Below, one piece after another: positions 9,896 to 18,768 of a stretch of DNA of 64,000 bases. Source of the stretch: Methylophaga sp. Lineage in GTDB: Bacteria; Pseudomonadota; Gammaproteobacteria; Nitrosococcales; Methylophagaceae. Each line of letters begins with the position of its first letter. Position 1 is the first letter of the stretch. The stretch spans positions 1-64,000 of the forward strand of contig PAJP01000008.1 of NCBI GenBank assembly GCA_002706095.1, given 5' to 3'. The position numbers were made by a program, and so were the translations under genes. The notes beneath the pieces were generated by a model, which saw nothing but the letters and a program-made list of their open reading frames with translations, made no database searches and was not told the origin of the DNA.

Positions 9896-10758
9896 CAAGA
9901 GCCCAACTAATAGAAGAAATAAAAGCAGGAGGTTTTGAGCAATATGAAGAAGCAGGGATTATTGATGATATATCTTTAAACAGATGGATTAAAAATGAGT
10001 TGAAACGCTTCGGAGCTAATGTAATGATTACCTCTGAGAAAACCTTACAAGTTATAAATGGTAAGGCGCAGCTACCTGAGAATTTTTGGAAACTTGATAT
10101 GGCTATTAGAGTTGATTTAAATAAGATTAGCGGAGAAGGTGATAAAGAAGATTTCTTACAAAGTGCTTATTTTTACAAACAAAGGAATGAAGTAGATGTA
10201 GAATGGGATAACGCATCAGAATCCTTTGAGCATAAAAACTATAAATGTATTGAAGAAAAGATATACCTTAGAAGAGCAACACTTACTTGCGAATACACAA
10301 ATCCTAGGTTTTTAACTTTAACAAAAGGTTTTAACAGAGAAACAGTCTCAAAAAAGTATCATAACTATAGTAAACAATACTCGGCATCAGCTAGCCACCA
10401 AATAAATATAGTTGGTGATTATATAAACACCAATTTTAAAGAAGGGTGGGTATATATTCAATATATTGGTCTTGAGTCTAATGAAGATGGGGATTTTATA
10501 ATACCAAAAGGAAACCACAATAGAATTGAAGAATACCTTATAGCTTATTGTAGAAAGCGTATATTAGAAGATTTAATTATGGGGGACGACCCTAATAAAA
10601 TAAATATGCTTAATTATTACAGACAAGAAGTTAGGGACTTATTTTCTTTAGCAATGACAGATGCAAAGTTCCACGGTGCTCAAGGTTGGAGAAGTGCAGT
10701 TAAAAGAAGTATAAAAAGAAATAGCAGAGCTTACGAAGCAATGTTACCAACAAAGTAA
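9892..10758 (+). CDS. Head-tail connector/tail tubular (P22 gp4-like) ring protein candidate
   Basis: A 288-residue protein. Its helical N-terminus ends in 'IIDDISLNRWIKNELKRFG', followed by a beta-rich core and a helical C-terminus ('RIEEYLIAYCRKRILEDLIM'). This order, and the place just before the muzzle gene, match the P22 gp4-like tail tubular or tail-stabilisation protein of crAss-like phages, which forms a ring below the portal. It overlaps the upstream gene by four bases and leaves two bases to the muzzle. The P22 gp4 relation is recalled family knowledge. Confidence 0.7.
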   Translation: MTRAQLIEEIKAGGFEQYEEAGIIDDISLNRWIKNELKRFGANVMITSEKTLQVINGKAQLPENFWKLDMAIRVDLNKISGEGDKEDFLQSAYFYKQRNEVDVEWDNASESFEHKNYKCIEEKIYLRRATLTCEYTNPRFLTLTKGFNRETVSKKYHNYSKQYSASASHQINIVGDYINTNFKEGWVYIQYIGLESNEDGDFIIPKGNHNRIEEYLIAYCRKRILEDLIMGDDPNKINMLNYYRQEVRDLFSLAMTDAKFHGAQGWRSAVKRSIKRNSRAYEAMLPTK

Positions 10759-10760
10759 TA

Positions 10761-13700
10761 ATGGCAAAAAAACAAGAAGTTAATGTACCTCTTGCAGGTA
10801 TGGCTAGAGGCAAGAATCCTATGAATCTTGAACCTCAAGAGTACATATTTGCTAAGAATGTAAACTTTCAAAATGAATCTGGGGACATAGAAGTTTTAAA
10901 AACAGAAGCTTCTAATCTATTATCCTCTAAATTTAAGAGTGGTTTCAAAGTGGTAGGTTTTAAAAACGATATAACTACTGAGGCTACATATTTCTTTTTA
11001 ACCAATCCAATTACAAAAGTATCTGAATTTGGAGTTATTTATAATAATCAAAACGAACCTTATTTAGGGGATACAGAGGAGATAGATTGTGCAGAGTGCG
11101 ACAAACGTATTAAGTTATCAGAACCTTTAGAAAACCAAACACAGTCAGAGACCCAACAATATATAACGCTGTTAGAAGATAGTTGTAATAACTGTTTAAA
11201 TCTTTCGATAGAACACCCTATAAAAGAAAAGAACATTATAATTAAAAATGAGAAGTGTGGTAATGTACTATATTTTACAGACAATTATAATGAACCTAGG
11301 TTTATAAAATTGGACGATTTAGACTCCTACAAGTTTACAGGAGAAACTAATTGTGGTGTAGATGATACTGTCTCTACTTGCCTAGCTTGTGATAAACTTA
11401 GAATGTTCCCTTTACACAGAGAGGCTAAAGTACAAGGTGTAGAGATAGTCTTAGGAGGTAGATTACCTCTTGGTTCTTATGAATTTGCTTTTGTGTATTG
11501 TGATAATTTAGGGAACGAGATTAGCGAGTATTTTGGTTTTACTCAACCAATAAATATTTTCGACGAGAACACAACTATTTTAGAACAGTCAGAATTAAAT
11601 CAACAGACAAATTACGCAATAAAAGTAACACTATCTGACTTAGACCAAAATTACAAATACTATAAAGCTGTTGCTATACAAACTACATCTTTAGATGGAG
11701 CTACAAGGTATTTTGAAGAGGGAGTACACCCAGTAACAGACAATACAATACTTTATACTACCGAACAAGGTAAACAAACTACAAGCATAAATAAGCTTCT
11801 ACTTGATAAGCCAAATATAAAAAAGTTTAAAGGACTTCTTACATCTAACAAACTTCTCATAGGATATGGAACAGAAGTAGAAAAAGAGTGGAATTTACAG
11901 CCTGTTGTTAACCTATTAGGAAATCACGTAAAATGGCAAACACAAATAACAACAGAAGAGTACTATAAAACAGGTACAGCTAAAAAAACTTATCTAAGGG
12001 ACGAGGTATACCCACTATCAATAGGGTTTAAAACAAACTATGGATATAAGACAGCAAAGTTTCCATTAATAGGTAGACCAGCAACATCTTTTGATTTAGA
12101 AGAGGTAGATAATAAAGACACACAGTCCATTACAGCCTCTGTAAACAAATGTTACGGTGTAGAGAGAACAAAGAGATGGCAATTCTACAATACTGCCTCA
12201 GAAGAGGGCTCTTTCCCTTTAAGTGAGGATATAGAATACACTGAGGTTACAGAGACTCTGATTACTACTACTATTGTACCTAGTGAAGCTGATACAGAAA
12301 GCGATATAAACATAGATTCTATACCATCAGGAACAGTTTCTATTACAAATGCTTCTCAATTATTAGGGTATGTAGATTTAAAAACGTATTTACAAGATTA
12401 TAAAGACTCTTGCCCTGATAATATATCTACAATATGTGATTACCTAGAAGTTTCACAATATGATTCTATAAGTAATCCACCAGAATTAGGTAGTTGTTCA
12501 GAACCTACAAACACTATAAATGAGGTAGACATTGTAAGGGTAAATAACGAACAGACTACTTTTATACCTAAAGATATAGAAGATTACGGGAGAGTAAGAC
12601 CTACTCAAAGTTGCCTTATATACCAACAAGGAGAAAACAATACAGACGAAGATTTTTCAGCTAGGTACGCACTAAGATACTTTGTATCTAATCCTACAAT
12701 AGAAGGAACATTAACTGAACGTATAAATACAACTTATTCGGATTCCTGCGATTATGCAACAGACGTAATCGAAGTACCTCAATCTTCTATAACTACTGTA
12801 TCACTACCCCCCGTAGTTCATCCACATTACGGAGTAGAAATGGAGACAGGTTCTACAGTAGAACAAAAAGCAGCAAGAATACTAGATTATAGAAATGCCA
12901 TATATACAGAAACCTTTGAAAGCAGAGGAAATAGAGGTATAGGTGGTTTAGGTGGTTCAGATGCACCAAATTTCAATGCAGCAGGTTTATTTACTTCAAA
13001 AATACATAAAGGAGCTCTTTGGTATAGGATAGACGTAGAAAACAAAGAAAAAATAATACTTGAAATATCAAGACTTACTGACCCAGGAAGAAGAAATTGG
13101 AGATTGGATGCAGGAGTTGATCCGTTTAAAAATACTTTTGTTAGAATGCATTTATTCTCGGATTGCTCTTCAAGCTCTCCTATATCAGGCGTAGGTGGTA
13201 TAATTGATTTAAGTGAGATACCTGATATGATAGAATTAAATCAGTCTGTCATAAACCAATCAAGTGATGGGCAGTTTCTTTATTTGGTTTTTGACTTACC
13301 TATATCAGAGTCGAGAGGGTTAGGAGATAACGGATACATAGAAGATGAAGGAGCAACAAAAATAAATACAGTTGTAACTATACCTATGACATCTTGTTTT
13401 ACGGTAAATACAAGAGAAGAAGAGTATTCTAGAGTAGATGTGACTTATGACAGTATTGATATTGAAAAGAAGCAGGATTGGAGATCAGTATGTACCTATC
13501 AAACACCTGTGGTATCAGAATGTAACCTAATACCTAATAAATATGGTAAGTTTGGTTATATAGAAAGCACAGAAAATTATCCAGACAATCAAGAATTATA
13601 CGACTCTTCAATTTTAAGTATTCAGCCAAGTGATTTTACAAATGAGGATTCAAAACAAGATTTTAAAGAGGCATACACAGAAGGGCTAATAGACGGTAAT

Positions 13701-16700
13701 TATATTTTAAAAGAAGACACTAATTTTTCTTGTAAACCTATACGTCACTTTAGACTTCCTGATAACGAAGTTGCCCCATTTATGTCAGACCAAAATCAAG
13801 CAAGATTTAGTTCAAGTTTAATTTTTCCTTTAGGTATAACGATAGATGAGGATACGATAAATGATTACTTAAATATTGCGGTAAAAAATAGTCTAATAAC
13901 TCAAAAGCAAAGAGATTCTATTGTTGAGTATGAAATATATAGAGGGGACAGGACTTTAGACAAAGGTATTGTTGCAAAAGGTGTTATGTACGATATGTAT
14001 AAGTACACCGAAGATGATAAAGAAATACTATACTCAAACTACCCTTATAATGATTTAGGAGATGATAATCTAAACTATGAGACAGATGCAAGGACAACTT
14101 TTATAAAACACCCTTACTCAGGAAACAGCAACCATAATTACACACTACATTCACCAGAGTTACAATACTTAAAACCTACTTTGGGTTCTGAAATAAAAAT
14201 TGAAGGTGCTTTGTTTGGTAATTCAAGAGGGGCTTTTGATGAAGTTGAAGGACATTCAAAATGGATATTGTTAGGATCTGATGCAAGAAGCCTAGCATCT
14301 ACATTAGCAACAGCAGAGGTAGTGGCAGAAGCAACTATTGCTACTATGGACGCATTCTCTAGATTTAACCCTATAGCAGGGGTAGCAACTACAGTCTTTC
14401 CAGGAGCAGCCGTAGCTAGTACCACAATAGCAGTAGCTAGTGCATTAACAGCCGTTCTTTTTAAATACGGGAGGTATAAATACCAATGGTTAGAGATATT
14501 TGAAAATTTAGGTAAGCCTGAAAACTTCGCGTACTACTATTCATCAGAAGGATATTATAATGTATTTAAACCTACTCAAATAAACGGAGAAAAACTTAGA
14601 AGTCTAAATCTAGCTAAGTACTTAAAAGATGAACGTAAGATATTTGTAGATAAGAGAGTAGGAGACAAAGTTGAAATAAATAACTACAAAAGAGAAGAGT
14701 CTGTATACATAAATGTAGGAGAGGATTTTAATATAGTTTATTCAGACGAATATAAAAACTACGATAATAACCAAGTTCAAAGAAATTTGAGCAGTAGGTA
14801 TTATTTATCCGAAAGTGGAAGTTGTGCTGAGGGCAGAAGTAAAGAGGTAGAAAGAAATATAGCATCTCTTTATGTAAGTATGAAAAACTATCTACCTAGT
14901 CAGTATGGTAATATAGATTCTATAAAGTGGCTGTCAACAGGACATTCGGGAAACCTGACAAACACAACAACCCCTTACATATTTGGAGGAGACACTTACA
15001 TAGCCAGAGATACTTTCAAAAGGAAAATACCTTTATTTTTAAGAGATGCGTTTGATCTTGCTAATAAGACACCTTTTAATTACAAAAATCAAAGTAATAT
15101 AGGACAAGGTACGGCTAGATTTTATGGAAGTTATCGATTACCAAGTGATATTAATTTTGACAGAGGATTCCCTACAATAAGCAATGATTACAGTTTCGAC
15201 TGTCTAACAGGAGATAGAGGTTTTTATGTAAAAGAACCTTCTAAATTCTATTTATATTACTATGGGATACCTAATTATTTAGTTGAAACTTCAATTAATA
15301 CGAATTATAGATATGGTAAAAAAGAACCTAAAGATAATTTTTATCCGAATGTAGGAGACTACCTTGACTGGACTCAAGAAAATCTTGTATCGATAAAAGA
15401 GAGAAATAGCTTCTTTTATAATTTTGTATACTCTAAAAATGTAACGCAGAGTATATCAAGAACACTACCATCTACTTACAATAAAAAAGAATACGATTGT
15501 AGGTATGACAGCCCTAATGGAGGGTATTATACAATACAAGATAATTCAGAAAATGGTTTGTATGACCCTTGGTTAGTTTTTAGACCACTAGATTTGTTTA
15601 ATTTTTCATCAGGAAAAGGAGATTTGATATCTATGTTTGCTATGGAGAACGAGCAAGTAGCAGCAGTTTTTGAAGACGGGTTAGAAGTACACAATGCAGT
15701 AGACACAACTGTTGATGATGGAAAAAGACCTGAGACACAAGTATTAGGGAATGGGGGGTTATTTGCTAGAAGACCTAGAACTTTTTCAGAAACAGATTTA
15801 GGAAAGTGGGGCACGCAACTAAGCGAACACTCATCTAACGAGTTTGGACATTTCTATGCCGACCCAAAAAGAGGTACTATAACTAGGTTATATCCTGCAT
15901 CCTCTAACATAAAAGAGATATCAAAATACGGAAGAGGTAATAAACCAACATGGATGTATCAATGGTTCAAAGAACATCTTCCATTTAAAATTTTAAAAAC
16001 AAACCCAGAGGTAGATATTGATAACCCTTATAACGGTATAGGATTAAGTATTGGTTATGATGATAGGTACAAAAGAATCTTTTTTACAAAGAAAGATTAT
16101 GTAGCTAAAAATGATATGTGTTACAATAGTGGTAAATTCTATAGTTATGCTAGTCAACAAGAAACAATAACCCAATACGAAAATGATGGGTACACTTACA
16201 ATGGAATAGAAGAATGTGCTTTAAATTTCTCAAAAGAAGTCACAAAAACAGTAATAAAAGAGACAGAGGTAACAACATCTTTACCAAGTACAACAGATAT
16301 CTACGCTATTTTTGATACTACTTCTATGCAAGTAACAGACGGAATAGCAGCTTCTGAAGCTCTTAATGTTTGGTTCGATGCATACACAACAGATAACCCT
16401 GATTTCGAGGGAAATTTATACATAATACCTTATGGTATAGAAACTTATTTAGACTACCTTTGGATACTTCAACAAACTAATTACATACCTTCAGGAGGAA
16501 CTTGGAGTGATATAGCGATATTACCACCTAATTATAATACTCAAGATTGGATACCTCCAAAAGATATATTACTTTTAGCTTTTGTAGATGAAACACAAGG
16601 AGGTCAAGTTTTATACCCACAAGGTTATCACGCTAGTACTATATCACAAGGATTTGAAAATCCTACGCAGCCTTCGGACTCTTTTTTCCAAGGATACCTT

Positions 16701-17861
16701 AGTTTTAAGGAACAAATAGAAAACAACTACGACTTTTTTAGAGGTGTTGTGTATCCAATTGTGCAAAACACAGCAGGGTTAGGGGGTGCTTTAGTTTTAC
16801 AAACTTTAGCAGCTATGAAAGGTAGAACTTTGACACAATCTGAAATAGACGAGACAGGTACTACGGTAGATGTATCTTCACTACTAACAGAAAACCCTTA
16901 TGAAAATACGCCTATACCAAACACAAGCCCTCAGCAATACTTAGAGCCGTTGGAAAACTTTGGTTGGTTTGGACAGTATGATAAGGTAAGCCCTGCTTCA
17001 GAGGTATTCACATCTCAACAATTTCAAGATGATCTAAATAACCTCATTAATCAAGGAGGAACAGAGACAGAAATTGTAGAAGAGGAGGTAGAGATAACAG
17101 AAACAGAGATAGTAAAAGTACCTTTAGAGGAAACAAAGTTAGGTAGTGATGATTTTGAAGATGCTTCTTGGACAGTTGCATATGATCCATTAAATGAAGG
17201 TTGGATATCTTATTACGATTTTAAACCTAACTATTATATATCTCACAACAATTTCTTTCAGACAGGCTTAAATGACGCAGGAAGTAAGTTTGGATTATGG
17301 AGTCATAACTTAACAAATAAATCATTTAGAGTATTTTACGGAGAAAAATTCAATAGTATTGTGGAGTATGGTACAAAAAACGATTTAAGAGTCAGAAACT
17401 TAAACAATATTAAATTTAAGTCAGAAGCAAGAAGGTATCACAACGAGTATGATTTTGCTTATAGTAGGGATATTACTTGGGATACAGCTATAATAAGTAG
17501 TACAAGAGAGAATACAGGGAAGTTAAAATTAATCCCTCAAAAAACCTTGTCTCAAATATCAAAGTACCCTAAGAAACTGTCTAGTACAGTAGCCGAGATA
17601 CTTATAACCAACACAAATGAACTATTTAATTTTGACTATCTTTATAATAGAGTTAAAAAAGAAAATAATAACCAACCGCATTTTAATTGGGATATAAATA
17701 AGATTGAAAGAAAGTTAAACCCAAAAGCTGTATCTTTTTACGGCAAAAATATTTTAGAACCTTTGACATCATCTGCATTTAATGTATATTTGGAGCATAA
17801 TGGAGATACTAGATACGAAGTTGATTTACAATGGACTATAAACGAAGAGGATGAGATATAA
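10761..17861 (+). CDS. Giant crAss-like muzzle/tail tube protein with an inserted vWA-like domain
   Basis: A 2366-residue protein. The N-terminus ('MARGKNPMNLEPQEYIFAKN') fits crAss-like muzzle or stabilisation proteins, as do a mid-part with 'QYGNIDSIKWLSTG' and 'FGGDTYIARDTFKRKIP' (about residues 1385 to 1425) and the C-terminal 'LNEGWISYYDFKPNY...FYGEKFNSIVEYG' region (from about residue 2140). Residues about 1175 to 1235 form a long Ala-rich hydrophobic stretch. Between about 1845 and 2090 there is an extra domain with beta-strand 'DIYAIFDTTSM' (D1852) and 'ILLLAFVDET', resembling a von Willebrand A fold. A Glu/Thr-rich linker (ETEIVEEEVEITETEIV) returns to the muzzle fold. The protein would close the tail below the ring proteins. 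Its last 11 bases overlap the endonuclease gene. Confidence 0.8.
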   Translation: MAKKQEVNVPLAGMARGKNPMNLEPQEYIFAKNVNFQNESGDIEVLKTEASNLLSSKFKSGFKVVGFKNDITTEATYFFLTNPITKVSEFGVIYNNQNEPYLGDTEEIDCAECDKRIKLSEPLENQTQSETQQYITLLEDSCNNCLNLSIEHPIKEKNIIIKNEKCGNVLYFTDNYNEPRFIKLDDLDSYKFTGETNCGVDDTVSTCLACDKLRMFPLHREAKVQGVEIVLGGRLPLGSYEFAFVYCDNLGNEISEYFGFTQPINIFDENTTILEQSELNQQTNYAIKVTLSDLDQNYKYYKAVAIQTTSLDGATRYFEEGVHPVTDNTILYTTEQGKQTTSINKLLLDKPNIKKFKGLLTSNKLLIGYGTEVEKEWNLQPVVNLLGNHVKWQTQITTEEYYKTGTAKKTYLRDEVYPLSIGFKTNYGYKTAKFPLIGRPATSFDLEEVDNKDTQSITASVNKCYGVERTKRWQFYNTASEEGSFPLSEDIEYTEVTETLITTTIVPSEADTESDINIDSIPSGTVSITNASQLLGYVDLKTYLQDYKDSCPDNISTICDYLEVSQYDSISNPPELGSCSEPTNTINEVDIVRVNNEQTTFIPKDIEDYGRVRPTQSCLIYQQGENNTDEDFSARYALRYFVSNPTIEGTLTERINTTYSDSCDYATDVIEVPQSSITTVSLPPVVHPHYGVEMETGSTVEQKAARILDYRNAIYTETFESRGNRGIGGLGGSDAPNFNAAGLFTSKIHKGALWYRIDVENKEKIILEISRLTDPGRRNWRLDAGVDPFKNTFVRMHLFSDCSSSSPISGVGGIIDLSEIPDMIELNQSVINQSSDGQFLYLVFDLPISESRGLGDNGYIEDEGATKINTVVTIPMTSCFTVNTREEEYSRVDVTYDSIDIEKKQDWRSVCTYQTPVVSECNLIPNKYGKFGYIESTENYPDNQELYDSSILSIQPSDFTNEDSKQDFKEAYTEGLIDGNYILKEDTNFSCKPIRHFRLPDNEVAPFMSDQNQARFSSSLIFPLGITIDEDTINDYLNIAVKNSLITQKQRDSIVEYEIYRGDRTLDKGIVAKGVMYDMYKYTEDDKEILYSNYPYNDLGDDNLNYETDARTTFIKHPYSGNSNHNYTLHSPELQYLKPTLGSEIKIEGALFGNSRGAFDEVEGHSKWILLGSDARSLASTLATAEVVAEATIATMDAFSRFNPIAGVATTVFPGAAVASTTIAVASALTAVLFKYGRYKYQWLEIFENLGKPENFAYYYSSEGYYNVFKPTQINGEKLRSLNLAKYLKDERKIFVDKRVGDKVEINNYKREESVYINVGEDFNIVYSDEYKNYDNNQVQRNLSSRYYLSESGSCAEGRSKEVERNIASLYVSMKNYLPSQYGNIDSIKWLSTGHSGNLTNTTTPYIFGGDTYIARDTFKRKIPLFLRDAFDLANKTPFNYKNQSNIGQGTARFYGSYRLPSDINFDRGFPTISNDYSFDCLTGDRGFYVKEPSKFYLYYYGIPNYLVETSINTNYRYGKKEPKDNFYPNVGDYLDWTQENLVSIKERNSFFYNFVYSKNVTQSISRTLPSTYNKKEYDCRYDSPNGGYYTIQDNSENGLYDPWLVFRPLDLFNFSSGKGDLISMFAMENEQVAAVFEDGLEVHNAVDTTVDDGKRPETQVLGNGGLFARRPRTFSETDLGKWGTQLSEHSSNEFGHFYADPKRGTITRLYPASSNIKEISKYGRGNKPTWMYQWFKEHLPFKILKTNPEVDIDNPYNGIGLSIGYDDRYKRIFFTKKDYVAKNDMCYNSGKFYSYASQQETITQYENDGYTYNGIEECALNFSKEVTKTVIKETEVTTSLPSTTDIYAIFDTTSMQVTDGIAASEALNVWFDAYTTDNPDFEGNLYIIPYGIETYLDYLWILQQTNYIPSGGTWSDIAILPPNYNTQDWIPPKDILLLAFVDETQGGQVLYPQGYHASTISQGFENPTQPSDSFFQGYLSFKEQIENNYDFFRGVVYPIVQNTAGLGGALVLQTLAAMKGRTLTQSEIDETGTTVDVSSLLTENPYENTPIPNTSPQQYLEPLENFGWFGQYDKVSPASEVFTSQQFQDDLNNLINQGGTETEIVEEEVEITETEIVKVPLEETKLGSDDFEDASWTVAYDPLNEGWISYYDFKPNYYISHNNFFQTGLNDAGSKFGLWSHNLTNKSFRVFYGEKFNSIVEYGTKNDLRVRNLNNIKFKSEARRYHNEYDFAYSRDITWDTAIISSTRENTGKLKLIPQKTLSQISKYPKKLSSTVAEILITNTNELFNFDYLYNRVKKENNNQPHFNWDINKIERKLNPKAVSFYGKNILEPLTSSAFNVYLEHNGDTRYEVDLQWTINEEDEI

Positions 17862-18768
17862 GGATAAAAAACCTATTGAGAGAGAGTATTATTTATACAG
17901 ACACATAAGAATGGATACAAATGAACCTTTCTACATTGGTATGGGGACTAAAGTAAAAAAGTACTCCTCACTAACAACAGAATACAGAAGAGCATATGAT
18001 ACTAATAGAAGAAATAAGAATTGGAAATCAGTAGTAGCCTCAACAGATTATATTGTAGAAATACTATATGAGTCTTATGATAAAAACGTTATATATAAAA
18101 AAGAAAAAGAGTTTATAAAAAAATACGGCAGGAAAGATCTTAACCAGGGAAGTCTAGTAAACTTAACAAATGGAGGAGAAAAAAATAAAGGTTATGTAGC
18201 TTCTGAAGAAACAAGAGAAAAGCAAAGGAACTCTTTTGATATTGAAAAACATAGAAAGCATATAAATAGAATTTCAAAAGAGTGTTTTCACATAAAAACA
18301 GGTAAGAAATTTAAATCTTTAAAAGAGGGTTGTAAGTACTTTAATGTGACTTATGGTTCACAAAAAGAGGCAATAAGACATAAAAGAACTACAGCTTTAT
18401 TTATGTTTAAAGGAGAGGAATTTGAACCTATAAAGAGAACTCATAAGAAGTATAAAAAATGCATTCATATAGAAACAGGTGAAGTTTTTAAAAGTTTAAA
18501 ATATGGATGCAAGGTAAAAAAAGAGTCATATACTAAGCAGTTAGATGTGATTAAATTAGATCTAAGTACCAAAAAGTTTGAATTTATAAATAAAGAATAT
18601 ATAAATAATAAGGTCAAATATGAAGTTATAGACAAAAATACTGGCATCGTGTATATATCTTTAAGGTATGCTTGTGAGGTATTAGATTTAAACTATTCTG
18701 CGGAAAAGACAAAACTTAACAAGAATCCTGAAAACTCTATATTTTTAAAACGTGAGATACAAAGATAA
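17851..18768 (+). CDS. GIY-YIG homing endonuclease with three DNA-binding repeats
   Basis: A 305-residue protein. Residues 13 to 32 show the GIY-YIG pattern ('YLYRHI' ... 'FYIGMG'), with 'NLTNGGE' near residue 107, as in free-standing phage homing endonucleases. The C-terminal half holds three tandem units of about 50 residues of the NUMOD1 type ('HIKTGKKFKSLKEGCKYF', 'HIETGEVFKSLKYGCK', 'DKNTGIVYISLRYACEVL'), which would bind the target DNA. Its first residues (MRYKDKKP) nearly repeat the start of the lysozyme gene (MRYKDKIKP), and its ends overlap both neighbours. It is thus an insertion between muzzle and lysozyme. It has no promoter of its own that I can see. Confidence 0.9.
   Translation: MRYKDKKPIEREYYLYRHIRMDTNEPFYIGMGTKVKKYSSLTTEYRRAYDTNRRNKNWKSVVASTDYIVEILYESYDKNVIYKKEKEFIKKYGRKDLNQGSLVNLTNGGEKNKGYVASEETREKQRNSFDIEKHRKHINRISKECFHIKTGKKFKSLKEGCKYFNVTYGSQKEAIRHKRTTALFMFKGEEFEPIKRTHKKYKKCIHIETGEVFKSLKYGCKVKKESYTKQLDVIKLDLSTKKFEFINKEYINNKVKYEVIDKNTGIVYISLRYACEVLDLNYSAEKTKLNKNPENSIFLKREIQR
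17852..17874 (+). repeat. Left copy of the junction repeat around the GIY-YIG gene
   Basis: TGAGATATAAGGATAAAA followed by AACCT. It matches the right copy at 18753-18778 in 16 of the first 18 positions, with a 3-base (one codon) difference before the common AACCT. It encodes the start of the endonuclease and covers the stop of the muzzle gene. Confidence 0.8.
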
